DNA of 64,000 nt from Trogon surrucura (taxonomy: Eukaryota; Chordata; Aves; Trogoniformes; Trogonidae), in NCBI GenBank assembly GCA_020746105.1, contig CM036618.1:6332501-6396500 (forward strand), in the 5' to 3' direction. Position 1 is the first letter of the stretch; each line of letters begins with the position of its first letter. The notes under the pieces were generated by a model. That model did no database searches. It saw only the letters and a list, made by a program, of their open reading frames with translations, and was not told the DNA's origin. The translations under genes and the position numbers were made by a program. Of the stretch, positions 12,401 through 24,165 are shown in pieces.

Positions 12401-14091
12401 TATCATGCCAAAAAAGCCATTTTCAGCTACACAGCCTTCGAGTCAGGAGGTCTTTCACCTTTTGCTGCAAGGGAAATGCGTTTTTACGTTGTGAGCAGCA
12501 GGTCTATTGCTCCGGGTGATGGGTGTGACAGAAATGCTGCAATAACTTCATATATGAGGTTACTCTATGGCAACGGTGGAGATATGGAAGGAATTTCCCA
12601 CCGTCTCCCTTCTCTTCTATATTCAGAGTCAGTCACAGAATTTGGAACAGCAGCAGTTCCAACACATTCACTGTTTTTGCCCGATTTCGTTAATGACTGA
12701 AATTATTTAGTCCACTTTACAAAATATTTTGGCTTGAATTATCCTGAAAAACAAACCAAACTGATCAGACTCTTAAAAGAAAACCAGGCTGAATTTCTTA
12801 AGAGCAGCAAACAATAGTTGAGACCTTGGAGTGTGAATATATGTTTTTATTACAGCCAAATTATGAACCCCTAAAAGTCAAGTTTAAATAACGGAAGTGT
12901 TGAAATGACTTTAACTATAGGAGCGCAAATAGCTCTGCTAATAATTAGGAGTTTATGAAAAATAAGTGTACTTTACAATTTTTCACATTACAAAGAAGGT
13001 AGTATATACAGTAACTATATTTTAAAGTCTAAAAAGAAACGGCTGGGGAATAATATTTTAAAATGTAATCACTGGTTTAATGACTTTATGAAGTTAACTT
13101 TCTTGGCAGGATGAACTGAAGTATGTTAACAGTCACCTTACGGCTATTTTCTTTTTGCAACTTCTGCAAATTATAGATTTGTTGAAAGGAGTATTCATTC
13201 TCCTGTGACAGAAGCACAGTTACTTCAATGGCACTGTCTGCTTTTTTTTTTTTCTTCGTAATTATTTTTTCTTCCACTACCTCCAAAGTCAACAATCACC
13301 AATACTTCTACAAAAAAAAACGTCGTGATGGACAAACAGACAAAAAGTTGGAAAACAAACGTACTATGTTGTGACTTAATCCTTCCAGTTAAAACTGCAG
13401 GACGGAATCGACATGGTAATGTTTGCATGCCTTGAAACTGCCGGGAGCCAAGAATAATGCTTCAGGAGCTGGGATTTTGTTTTCTTTACACAGGAAAATT
13501 AGATCATAGTTCACCTGGCTGACTTTTTTTCTTTTTTTTTTCTGAGGCAGGAAGGTTGCTTTGTTGTTAAATATGCACAAAAACCCTCCTACTCTTTCCC
13601 CTTTCCTAGATCAAAAGTATGAAACTATTCAGAATGTGGACATAGTATGCTGCAAATGTATTCTAAACAGAACATCCCAACACTTTACTGGAAGGAATTA
13701 AACTTTGTTTTTTACTCGAATCTTTCCATATAGTATCTCACATATTACTAATGCTGACACCTGAGCTTCTAACCATAATATACATTGGAAAAATACAGAA
13801 CATGATTTATAGAGTTAGCACATCCTTGAAGGACATTATGGAGTCCACTAGAGCACTCTAACAGGTAATGATTTAGGATGATCACACAAGGGTTAAACAG
13901 CATGACTAAACTGCCACGAGTTGTCTAAAATACAGAACTTTCACCTGCAGATTAAAAGAAAATCAATTTTCTTCTTATGAGGTATCTATTTTCAAATCTA
14001 AGTATTTCTTAATGCAGATCATCTAATGTAACACCAAGTGATTACGGGTGACCTTGGGAAGATAAAGCTCTGCACCCCATTTTGAGACTTT
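9442..14091. other. Single-copy intron stretch with a candidate regulatory patch
   Basis: No mobile element is clearly recognisable, apart from a doubtful CR1 terminus near 11543-11582. 11000-11420 and 12000-12700 are richer in CpG and in homeobox-type TAAT words than their surroundings. An AP-1 consensus and a RUNX consensus lie 4 bp apart at 12176-12193. T/A runs occur near 13240 and 13526. Confidence 0.5.
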
Positions 14092-14154
14092 AGAGAATCA
14101 CAGAATCATTTGGGTTGGAAAAGACTTTTGAGTCCAACCATTAACCCAGCAATG
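14092..14154 (-). mobile_element. CR1 (older, interrupted), 3'-terminal part
   Basis: Inverted CR1 terminus (gagaatcacagaatcatt), then gggttggaaaagacttttga and gtccaaccattaacccagca. The sequence stops at AATG (14151-14154) and continues at 14668 after a plus-strand CR1. It is the 3' end of one older minus-strand element. Confidence 0.9.
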
Positions 14155-14667
14155 TGTCCAGCTCATTTCAAGAACGACAGGGAAGTGCTTGAAAGAGTCC
14201 AGCGTAGAGCCACAAAGATGGTGAAGGGAGTGGAACATCTCCCTGATGAGCAAAGGCTGAAGGAGCTGGGTCTCTTTAGCTTGGAGAAGAGGAGGCTGAG
14301 GGGTGACCTCATTCATGTTTATAAATATGTCAAAGGGGAGTGTCAGGAGGAAGGAGCCAGGTTCTTCTCAGGGATGTCCAATGACAGGACAAGGGGCAAT
14401 GGGTGGAAGTTGGAACATAGGAGGTTCCATAAAAATATCGGGAAAAACTTTTTCACTGTGAGGGTACTGGAGCCCTGGCACAGCCTGCCCAGGGAGGTTG
14501 TGGAGTCTCCTTCTCTGGAGACATTCAAAACCTGCCTGGACATGTTTCTGTGTGACCTACTGTAGGTGATCCTGCTCTGGCAGGGGGGTTGGACTGATGA
14601 TCTTTTGAGGTCCCTTCCAACCCCTGACATTCTGTGATTCTGTGATTCTGAGATTCTGTGTTCTGTG
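14155..14667 (+). mobile_element. CR1 (younger) inserted inside an older CR1
   Basis: A 5'-truncated plus-strand CR1 retaining the C-terminal end of ORF2 (frame from [10 protein letters not shown] through [16 protein letters not shown] to FLCDLL, stop at about 14563) and the 3'UTR with ggggttggactgatgatc and terminal octamers TTCTGTGA. It lies between the halves of an older minus-strand CR1 and is flanked by AATG at 14151-14154 and again at 14668-14671, a likely 4-bp target-site duplication. The ORF2 tail shows no stop, which suggests fairly recent insertion. The protein tail resembles that of the copy at 48606-49244 ([15 protein letters not shown]), so they share a subfamily. Confidence 0.93.
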
Positions 14668-14862
14668 AATGCCAGGTCCAACTGAGCACGTCCAACTGAG
14701 CCATGTCCCTGAGCACGTTACGTATACATCTTTTGAAAACCTGCAGAGGTGCCAACTCCACCACTTGCCTGGGCAGCCAGTTCCAGTGTTCGATAACCCT
14801 TTCAGTGAAGAAACTTTTCCTAATATCAGCCTCCTAATATACAACCTCCTTTCACGCAGCTG
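14668..14862 (-). mobile_element. CR1 (older, interrupted), 5' part
   Basis: Continues the element at 14092-14154: ccatgtccctgagcac, then cttttgaaaacctgcag, gggcagccagttccagtg and ccctttcagtgaagaaa. This is the same old subfamily as the fragments at 20903-21091 and 36427-36608, which keep this part uninterrupted. It ends near 14862, the 5' truncation point of the older element. Confidence 0.88.
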
Positions 14863-16478
14863 TAAAGTGGTAAGTTGAGCAGTTTCTCACTTGACATACA
14901 ATGAATTTCAGTCCACAGAGATCATAAGCATAAGAAAATATCAGTTCATACCCCACAGTCCTTGGCACTTACTGTCCAAGTAAATAATTTGTTATATTTG
15001 TTTCTTCAAAAAAACCCTAGTCTTTATTCTCCAAGGCAGGATGAACTGCTTCATCTTACCTTCTAGCAGGTGGCAAAAGCTTGTGGTTTCCACAGCTGAG
15101 CCAACCCAGAGAACTGGATCTGGATACAGAGAGTCTGCAGCCAGTTGCTACTTGTTGGAAAAGAATTACACCCAAAGCATCTCCAGTAATCACTAGGTTA
15201 CACAAGGGCTCCTTCTCTTCAAAATCGTAGAAGAGTATGTCTACTGGTCCAATACTCAATTAAGGGTTTTTGACATCAGCAGTGACAGGCAGTTGCTATA
15301 AATTTAAGCAGTCAGACTGTTCTATCAAACAGAGGAGAAAACAGCCCCTTCCTCTTTGTTCTACAGAGCAATGTCATAAAATTGAACGTTATTAGACAAC
15401 CCAAAGTTACAGCACACCTCATCTCTTTTCAAGAAAATGCATAATAACAATGCCAGAGGAGGTCAGACTGTATTTCACCACCCAGGGCATCTTCAGGCCG
15501 TACCCTACAATGCACCTCAGGTGTGGAATTATTCAATTTTCACAACAGATTCTGCATGTTTGTTCAGCTCGTGGGATATGATGTGGTAACTCCTGCAGAT
15601 CAGTAGGCAGTAGAGCAGCAATCCCACCACAAACTGGGATTAAGGAAAGATAAATACTAGTCCTCTGTATTTACTATTTTTAGCAGGCATAATCATAGCT
15701 TAGCACCACATTTGTTGATACTCTGAACCATTCCTGCTTAAGTTATAAATAAGCACAATTATTAGAAAAAATATAACTTATTTGTAAAGCCCTCTAGCCT
15801 CGGCTCTGCAACTAAAAGCAAAGATTTGCATCTATTGGAGACTATCTATGACTTTTAAAAATCATATTAAATAAGGAAAAGAAATTTTCAAGGAAACAGT
15901 GAAATTAATACTGCTCTTTTGCAAAATAGGAGCTTTAAATGAAAGATTGGAGTTTTTTTTAAATATCTCTTCTTTATAAATAATTTAAGCTTAACTTCTT
16001 AATTGAGGGCTGCTTGTTGCAGATTCTGACACGTGGGGAAAACAATTTAATGCGCTTAAGAACAATAATCACATTTTAGTTTAAGCTTCAGGTATGACTT
16101 TTTCTTATTTTTCCTTCTCCCAATTCTAAACCCGAGAGACATTTTGGGCCAACATTTTATACCTGTAATTCTACTTTCCATGGAACAAAAGAAACCCTCT
16201 TGCACACCTGACATTTATAGCAAGCAATACTGACCAAACACCATGAAATTATACCAAAAATGTTAAAATCATAAGATCTCTAAGTGCAGAAATGCATTCA
16301 GACTCCTTGAATTCAGTTTTAATGTGGTCAGACTGTTTAGTGGTTACACAGATGTCAGTCCATGATATTCAGGATATTCTCAGTACTAAGGCAAATGATG
16401 CCATTCCACTAGAAACCATTGGCAGCAAATTTCCCTGTATCCAAACTCAATAAATGATGATGTTTTAGAGAAAATTAT
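14863..16478. other. Intron stretch, no recognised feature
   Basis: AT-rich, apparently single-copy sequence. I see no repeat, exon or RNA gene. Confidence 0.6.
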
Positions 16479-16535
16479 CACAGAATCATAGAATAGCCTG
16501 GGTTGGAAGGGATCTTTAAAAGTCGTCTAGACCAA
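16479..16535 (-). mobile_element. Short CR1 3'-terminal fragment
   Basis: Inverted octamers cacagaatcatagaatag, then the cctgggttggaagggatct core and a short tail. Only about 57 bp remain, a very short 5'-truncated CR1. It lies about 330 bp before the CTTT microsatellite. Confidence 0.85.
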
Positions 16536-16863
16536 ATTATAATAAAACTAACTACAATTGGACTCGAACTTTTACAACAAGCTGTTTCAATTTTACAGCA
16601 GTATCACTGCAGCTATTCCAAGCTGAGAATCTCAGCTATAATTATTACTTCCATCTAAGTTACGTCCTAAAATGCCTTTTTCGTACTAAGCAGTACTTTG
16701 AAAAAAAATAAGAATGTGCAATTTGTTCAGCAATAAATGCATTCACCTTTCCTTTAGCAGAACAACAAAAAAAAAAATTAGAATTTACCCTTCTTAAGAA
16801 CAGAAGATATTAGTATTTTCAAATATTTAGTCTATCAACTCTTGATTTTTTTTCTCTCAATTA

Positions 16864-17175
<312 letters not shown>

Positions 17176-17553
17176 AGTACCACTATGACATGCAAACCAG
17201 CAGAGATTTACATTATACCACAGCTTCCTGTCCCTTGGTGCAAAGTCCCAGAAGAAACCACCGTTCAGCATTATTGTTACGCAGTTTCCAATGCTGCAAG
17301 CAGAAAAAACCCACATTCTCTATTGACTGAGAGATCATCTCATATAAACAGGTTTCTTTCTCCCATTGCTGTGGAGAGTAACATGTTTAAATCACGTATC
17401 CTTACATTGCTCACACAGGAGAATAATCATTGCCTTACATTAGTTTCACCACAACACTAAATAAATACTCTTCCTTTCCATATGACAGCAACTTGGAATC
17501 AGGCTTCACTGTTTGTCACAGGGAAAATAAGACATATATTTCTCTATTCTCTA

Positions 17554-18279
17554 TACAAACTGGGCACAGAGTGGGTTGAGAGTAGCCCTGAAGAGAAGGA
17601 TTTGGGGGTGTTGATAGACGAGAAGCTCAACATGAGCCAGCAGGGTGCTCCTGCAGCCCAGAAGGCCAACCCTGTCCTGGGATGCATCAAGAGGAGTGTG
17701 GCCAGCAGGTCAGGAGAGGTGATTCTCCCCCTTTACTCTGCTCTTGTGAGACCCCACCTCGAATACTGCGTCCAGTTCTGGTGTCCCCACCATAAGAGGG
17801 ACATAGATCTGTTGGAGCATGTTCAGAGGAGGCCACAAAGATGATCCAGGGGCGGGAGCACCTCTGCTACAAGGACAGGCTGCGAGAGCTGGGATTGTTC
17901 AGCCTGGAGAACACTCCAGGGGGACCTAACAGCTGCCTTCCAATGCCTGAAGGGAAGCTACAGGAAGGCTGGGGAGGGACTTTTTACAAGAGCGTCCACT
18001 GATAGGACAAGGGGAAATGGGTTTAAGTTGAAGGAGAATAGATTTAGATTAGGTCTTGGGAAGAAATTCTTCAGTACGAGGGTGGCAAGACTTTGGAATG
18101 AATTGCCCAGAGAGGTTGTGGCTGCCTCCTTCCTGGAGGTGTTCAAGGCCAGGTTGGACAGAGCCTTGAGTAGCCTGATCTAGTTGAGAGGCGTCCCTGC
18201 CCGTGACAGGAAGGTTGGATTAGATGACCTCTAAGGTCCCTTCCAGCCTGGGCCATTCTACAATTCTATGATTCTATGA
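17554..18279 (+). mobile_element. CR1 LINE, 5'-truncated, ORF2 C-terminal remnant
   Basis: ORF2 remnant runs from [20 protein letters not shown] through [19 protein letters not shown] to HVQRR. A one-base deletion in the block that reads RRATK in related copies gives a premature stop at 17842-17844. A second small deletion sits near 17908 (gagaacactccaggg, shorter than in the copy near 61211). The 3'UTR is complete: gttggattagatgacctcta and terminal octamers to 18279. It shares a subfamily with the copies at 45145-45892 and 60225-61567 ([11 protein letters not shown] block). Confidence 0.95.
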
Positions 18280-19181
18280 AATTAAATCCCGCAAAGGACA
18301 TAAGCAAGATACCGCTCTGAAAATTTCGGCAGAGGAAAAAAAGGATTCGGGTTCAATCAAAAATACAAAATTGCAACATTTTCCATTAGAAAGCTCTGCA
18401 ATTATTCAGAGCCCTGAAAAGATGTGCCACTACGTTCGTGCATGGAAATACTATGCTAGTGGTGGAAGACTTCGTAAGGTAACAGATTTGACCTGAAATA
18501 ATTGACATCAGTCTTGGTTCTTCTTTTTTTCATGTCATCTCCTTAAATGCACACATCAACCAAGTGCAAGCCTCCCCGTTTGCACGGCGACTACAACCAG
18601 ATACATGTAAATGCCTACTGGTTTAAATGGTTTGGGCTGGCAGACACGGGTGTCTGGGCTGAAATTAAATTATACGGCCTGCAGAATTTTAACCAACAGG
18701 TAAGGGTCATCTTGCAACACGTACCCAAATTATCAATGGAAAAAGAAGCAAAAAAAAAAGAAAAAAAAAGAAAAATATTTAGGTTTAATGCTTTTTCAAC
18801 CACAGTATATGTGTGGAGTGTACACTATAGCACTAGAGAAAGGCTCAGACTGTTCTGTAATCTTTAATCTCAGAGAAAAATCATCTGTCAGTGGCTACAA
18901 GGTGCAATCGGTATCTGTAATAAAATAGGAAGTTCTACGGATTTTTTCTCTTTTGTCAAGAAATCATTCTCCAGTTAACTTCAAAACAGCTTCAAAATCC
19001 TAAATCTAGAGCACCTTTCTACCAAGAATCCTCTTATCCAAGATAACGATAAAAATAGGGGGAAATTTACAAAAACAGTAGTCTCAGTCCAAAGTAGACC
19101 CATTTTCATGTAAAAAAAAAAAATAGATGAAAGGAAGTCCAAATTTTTCTATATTTATGTGGTGATGAGACACACACATGA

Positions 19182-19215
<34 letters not shown>

Positions 19216-20902
19216 TTTATAGATAAATAAATAAATATATATGTGTTGGTTTGCTGTTTTTTTTCTTTTTTATTTATATGAATTATAATTTCCAGAGCTT
19301 CAAAAAAAATAAAAGGGAAACTGTACAAATGATAGGATGAACATCACAGGTTTTCTCTTGGGAACGTGGAAGAAAGAAAAAAGGATGGAGCTCTCACTCA
19401 GAGAGAGAAAAGAAAGCAACACGAAGGAGCATCAACGTAAAATCTGAACAACAGATATTTGTGTCTGAAAACCAGCACTGATTTCCTAACTCTTATTTAA
19501 TGTTCATTCTGTAATTAACATTCATCTCCCAGGGACATAAGTCTGCAAAGGCTGTTTCACATTACTTTTGCACGAAGAGAAAGAATCACTTCCAAGCCAT
19601 GAAAAGGCTGGGAGAAAAAAATAAACATGCCTTCTGAACATAATTTCCTCTTTATTGCTACTGCAAAGTTATGAAACAAAATCTATTATTTAATTACATT
19701 GGATCAAGCAACAGGAAGAGCAGGGAGTGTTTCAGTCACAACATCCCTGTGAGGATAAATGACTACGCTTCCTCTCGCTAAAAGACAGTTTCAATGGACT
19801 GAAACTTTGTAAACGGTTAAAATCAAATGACTGGGAGGTAGGAAGATGTTCTCACTAACATAAAAAAAAAGCCATAACAGGTACTCTGAGATTTTTAACA
19901 GAAATATCAGGAACAGTAAGGGAAAAAACATAGCAATGTTTCTGCCAGAACGTCAACAGTTTGAAAATTGTTGCATTTTTGCAGATTCTCTCTAGAATCT
20001 AAAGAAAGTTTAAAACCTGTACAATAGCCTGTGGGCCTGCTTTGCTTTATGCTACGCATTGGAGATGTTTAGACAGTCTATTTGAGATAATCTATTACAA
20101 AAACTTCAAATTTATCTGCTATTACTACCAAAATTTTATTAGCCATAAGGGATATCCCTCAGCTGTGCTTCACTAATGTTTACGAGATCCCTCAAATTGA
20201 ATGCAACTGTTGGAAATGTTAAAGCGTTTTATTTCTTAAATATGTTCTTGTCATTAAAAGAAATGGGAGGGCTTTAAACTATAATGAAAAGATAGGCTCA
20301 ATACTGAAATGTTGGAAGAGATAACTTGGCAACTGATAGAGAGTCCACAACTGGGATACCAATGTGCAAATGCTGTGATCTTTTATATAATTTAAATTAA
20401 TTTTCACTTGTGTGGAGATGACCTGAAATAACCTTTCACAGAAAGGTTTTCTCAAAACTAGAATGCACTAAAATATGAGGGCTTTCACAGATAATTGGAA
20501 GAACAATGGAAAATATCCTTGAAGTCGTTCAGGAAAGCTCCTCCTAAGCCTAAGGGTAGTATGGAAGAAAGCATTTCTTTGAAAAAGCTGTCCTGGAGGC
20601 AACGGAGACTGATTTCTTGGGTCCATCTGGACTGACCTCTCAAGACTGCAGGGGATGAGTATGAGCCATGAAGATTTTTGGGGAAAGAGGCAGAGAGGTT
20701 TTGAGAAGGATAAAGAAAACACGATAGAAAAAGCTGCTTTGCAGAAATTTTCGACATCAAAGATTTTCATGGTTTCCTCCAAGTATTTGGTCAGCTTCTG
20801 AACTTCTAACACAGTCTATGAAAGTGGTCATAAAATAAAAGCTGTCAGTCATGTAGCACCTCACAGAACTCCACGATCTTTGCATTTATTTAAGAAGCCT
20901 CA
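18280..20902. other. Intron stretch with an AT-rich repeat
   Basis: Contains A-runs near 18750-18777 and the TA repeat at 19181-19242. Two overlapping minus-strand open frames at 20468-20812 are about 90-114 codons long and resemble nothing I know. Confidence 0.55.
19181..19242. repeat. (TA)n / (TAAA)n AT-rich repeat
   Basis: Alternating AT with a short interruption, followed by three TAAA-type units (ataaataaataa) and more AT. A low-complexity, probably length-variable tract. Confidence 0.9.
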
Positions 20903-21091
20903 CATAACCATAGAATAGCTTTGGTTGGAAAAGACCTTTTAAGATCAGTGAGCCCAACCATCAACCCAGTCAGCTGGAAAACCACGCCCCTGAGCACAAA
21001 ATTGTCTTTTAAATACCTCCAGGGGTGGTGGCTCAACTCCCTCCCTGGGCAGCCTGTTCCAGTGGCTGACAACCCTTTCCATGAAAAATGT
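20903..21091 (-). mobile_element. CR1 LINE fragment, old subfamily
   Basis: Inverted terminus cataaccatagaatagcttt, then ggttggaaaagacctttta, gtgagcccaaccatcaaccc, acctccaggggtggtggctc and gggcagcctgttccagtggc. This order matches the older CR1 at 14092-14862. Truncated near 21091. The terminus is decayed, consistent with age. Confidence 0.9.
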
Positions 21092-23848
21092 TAGGAGACT
21101 GCTCGCTCCTAACGAGTAGAAGTCGTTGTCTCTAGAGAACCTAGACTTCACCTGTTGAATGTAGGAAATTAAGAAAATATGCCATGAATTCACGTTTAGT
21201 AGTTCTTATTCTTCTCTTGAATCTTAAGTTATTGGCTCCTGTCAGACCTCAACTGGCTACGGTGGCATTTGGTTGGACTTGGCAACTTTTTAAAATGTTT
21301 TACCTACCAGTGATTCACAATTAAACCTTGCACATTCTCAGAATTATTATGAACCAGAAAAGGCTTTGGCAGACAGTCAGTCCAGAGTCACTCCAATAAA
21401 TTATCGACTGAGCAAGAAATTTGAAAAAATAGAAGGAACAAGATTCATGTCAAGGGACAGAAGTACTCGGTCTTTTGCAAAGATCTCTGGAAATGGGCAA
21501 CAGGTTCAAGCTGTGGACCTGTATATATCCACTGGGAGAAGATAAATGGTTGCCCCTGCCCTGAGGAGAACTCTGCTTTGGGAATCCAGCTGTACAATCT
21601 TAAAATTAAATGCAGCTCCACTGGAACTGCTCATGCATTGAGTTACTAGGACCGAGCACAATGCCAGGATATTCATCACTGATGCCAGAGGAGTCAGAAG
21701 AAGATAATGTCAATGATGCCAGGGGGGAGGAGGAAAACAAGTGTTCCCAGCCTTTATCTTTGTCACAATGGAACGTATCAGAACTACAGGTTCAATTTCA
21801 AGAGATGTGAAACACCACCAAAATCTTTGAGAGGAGGGGCCCAGGGCAAAAAAAAGCAAAGATGAAGAGAAAAATCTTGATTTTCTCCAGGAAAACCCTG
21901 CTGTAGATCGGCATCTAAGCACAGTGATTCTGACTCTGGTAAAAGCTGAGTCTTAGCAAAATCACCAGGATTCAGGTTGATGTTAGCTCAGACTTCTTCC
22001 AGAAGAGACCTTGACATTTTTCCAGGCGCAGGCAGTCTAAAGGGTCTGTAAAAGGGTACATATTTATCTAATTATTAAAGGTATTCTGTGCAGTATTTAC
22101 GAAAATAGGGGGAAGATTAACCAAGGCGAAAGTGCAATTGCTGAAGTGCAAATGATGAATTTCTAACAAAAAAAAAACCCCTACCCCAGCAAGACAACAA
22201 AAAAGCATCAAAACACAAATGGAAAAGTACCTTCATTTCTCAGAAACCATGGAATACTTCCATTTTTATCAGGCATTTATAAGAAAGTGAGCTCAAGTGT
22301 CAGTCACACCCTGATAACTTTTTAACAAAAAAAGAGCGTGAAAACAGGAATGAGTAAAATCAATACAGGTATGATGAAGACAGAAAGAAATTTCTGTTCT
22401 CAGAATAACAGAGTGGATGACGCTTTTCTAAAAGAGGAGGAAAGAGTGATCCAAAGTGAAATGCAGAGTTGATGGAGAAATGTGGCAAGGTTGGGCAAAA
22501 CTTAAGAAGGAACACTGATTATTGAAGGGATTTAACCAAGAAAGCAGGGAATAAGGTTACTAAGAACAATAAATAAAACATTCACCATTAAGGCAGATCA
22601 CTCCCTTTCTGGGTTGCTTTTAAGGTTGATTTCTTTACTTTGGAAAAGCTTGTTTACCTACGTGAATTTTACATTTTGATTCCTACGACAGTGATATCTG
22701 TTCTACATCCATTTTACAAATAGACAAAACAAGGCACAGAACAAGTCACCGCATATGGGCAAGGAAAGGACCAGAAGAAAAAAAAATCCTCTTCGCCACT
22801 AACCAATTAACGACGCATTCACTGCTAACTAGTCTCTGATGCAATAGGAAACATCTGCAAAATAATGCAGAAATATATAAAAAAACCCAAACCAAAAAAA
22901 CAAAAAACCAAAAACCCCACAAAAATACCCAAACAAAACTCAAACAGCCAAACCTCTTCTTAAAAGATTTTTGTATCTAAACTTGTATGCACTCCTAAGC
23001 AAAAACTATAAATATTTCCCAGTGCCTAAAGCTGTGAAATGCAGAAGTGATTTAGCGGACACGAAACCATAAAAATTGTGCCCGATATATTTCTCTTCTA
23101 ATTTAGGGTAAGTGGGCCAGCCTTGTATCGTATATAATCATAATTCTCAGTGACATCTAAACCAAAAAGCAACTAAACATTTCAACTAAAAACTTGGAAC
23201 CCTCCATAAAGCTTTACAAATAGTATCAGTCATTTTAATATAAAGCTAGGAGTAGCATAAACAACGTCAAGACAGTCACAAGTTTGGAGTTCAGAACCTG
23301 GACCTAGAATATTATAAAAGCAAATCCTAGTATTCATAAGAAATCACTTTTCAATCAGTGGCTTTTTGAGAAGGAATAAGATCTGCAGCACGCAGTAAAG
23401 CTGTGTCATTACAGGTCAGGAATACAGGAATAAAGAATTGCCAAAAGTAAAGCTTAATTAGCTTTGCAAGTCAGATTAAGAAGCAAAGCAAAGGAGGCTT
23501 CAGACGTAAAATAGTATGAAAAAAAGATAATCTTTGCAGGATGAAAGAGAGATGAGAAACCTATACATGGTTCCAAACCAGGAGAATAATTTGCACTGAA
23601 CAATGAGAAGAACTGAGATTTTGAGCATGGGAGCAAAGGTACAACACCGCATGGAAGAGGGATAGGGAAACAAATTATTTCTAATGTATTGAATGGAAGT
23701 AAAAATCAAAGGTTTGAATACACTCCAGTCATCAACACCGGATATCTCAGATGTGAATGAACTACAAACATAGCTGAATGTCTGCTGGCATTAATATTCA
23801 AATAAATCAGCTTAGTTTTGGGAAGCTAAAGGGATCAAATAATTACAG
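21092..23848. other. Intron stretch, mostly single copy
   Basis: No exon is recognised. It contains the A/C-rich tract at 22878-22954 and several A-runs. The open frames are short and unsupported. Confidence 0.55.
22878..22954. repeat. A/C-rich low-complexity tract
   Basis: About 75 bases almost entirely of A and C in irregular CAAAA/CCAAA-like units (aaaacccaaaccaaaaaaac), a degenerate simple repeat. Confidence 0.75.
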
Positions 23849-24165
23849 GCTGCTGCCTACAAATACTTGAAGAGCAATTAGGAGGATGACGGATCCAAAT
23901 TCTTCTTGGTGGTGTCAGATAATTTCGGGCGACTGCCAGAAATTGCAGTTTGGAAGGATCGAGTAGGATGTTAGGAAAACCTTTCTCACTGGAGGACAGA
24001 GGAGCCCTGCAGCAGTTAAGCAGGAGAGGCTCTGAAAAATGCCTCCGTGGAGCTTCCAAAGCCTGAGCTGAACAAAGCCATGGCTGCCCATCTGCTCTAG
24101 TACTGGTGACAGTCCTCCTTTGGGTGGGTTGGACTAGATGTCTCCAGGGGTTTAACTTCCCCTCT
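23849..24165 (+). mobile_element. Old, decayed CR1 LINE fragment
   Basis: The order of blocks follows a CR1 tail: caaatacttgaagagcaat, aggaggatgacggatccaaa, ggatgttaggaaaacctttc, tcactggagg, then gggttggactagatgtctcc. Each block is heavily diverged and the terminal octamers are not clear. No reading frame survives. It appears to be among the oldest CR1 copies here. Confidence 0.72.

Noticed and set aside
12350..12700. 116-codon plus-strand frame in single-copy sequence
   Set aside because: No recognisable domain, no splice context or promoter, and no homologue I can name. Its length is only marginally beyond chance. Kept only as context for the nearby motif pair.
20468..20812. Two overlapping minus-strand frames of 91 and 114 codons
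   Set aside because: Different frames over the same bases, with no motif; typical chance frames in moderately GC-rich intron.
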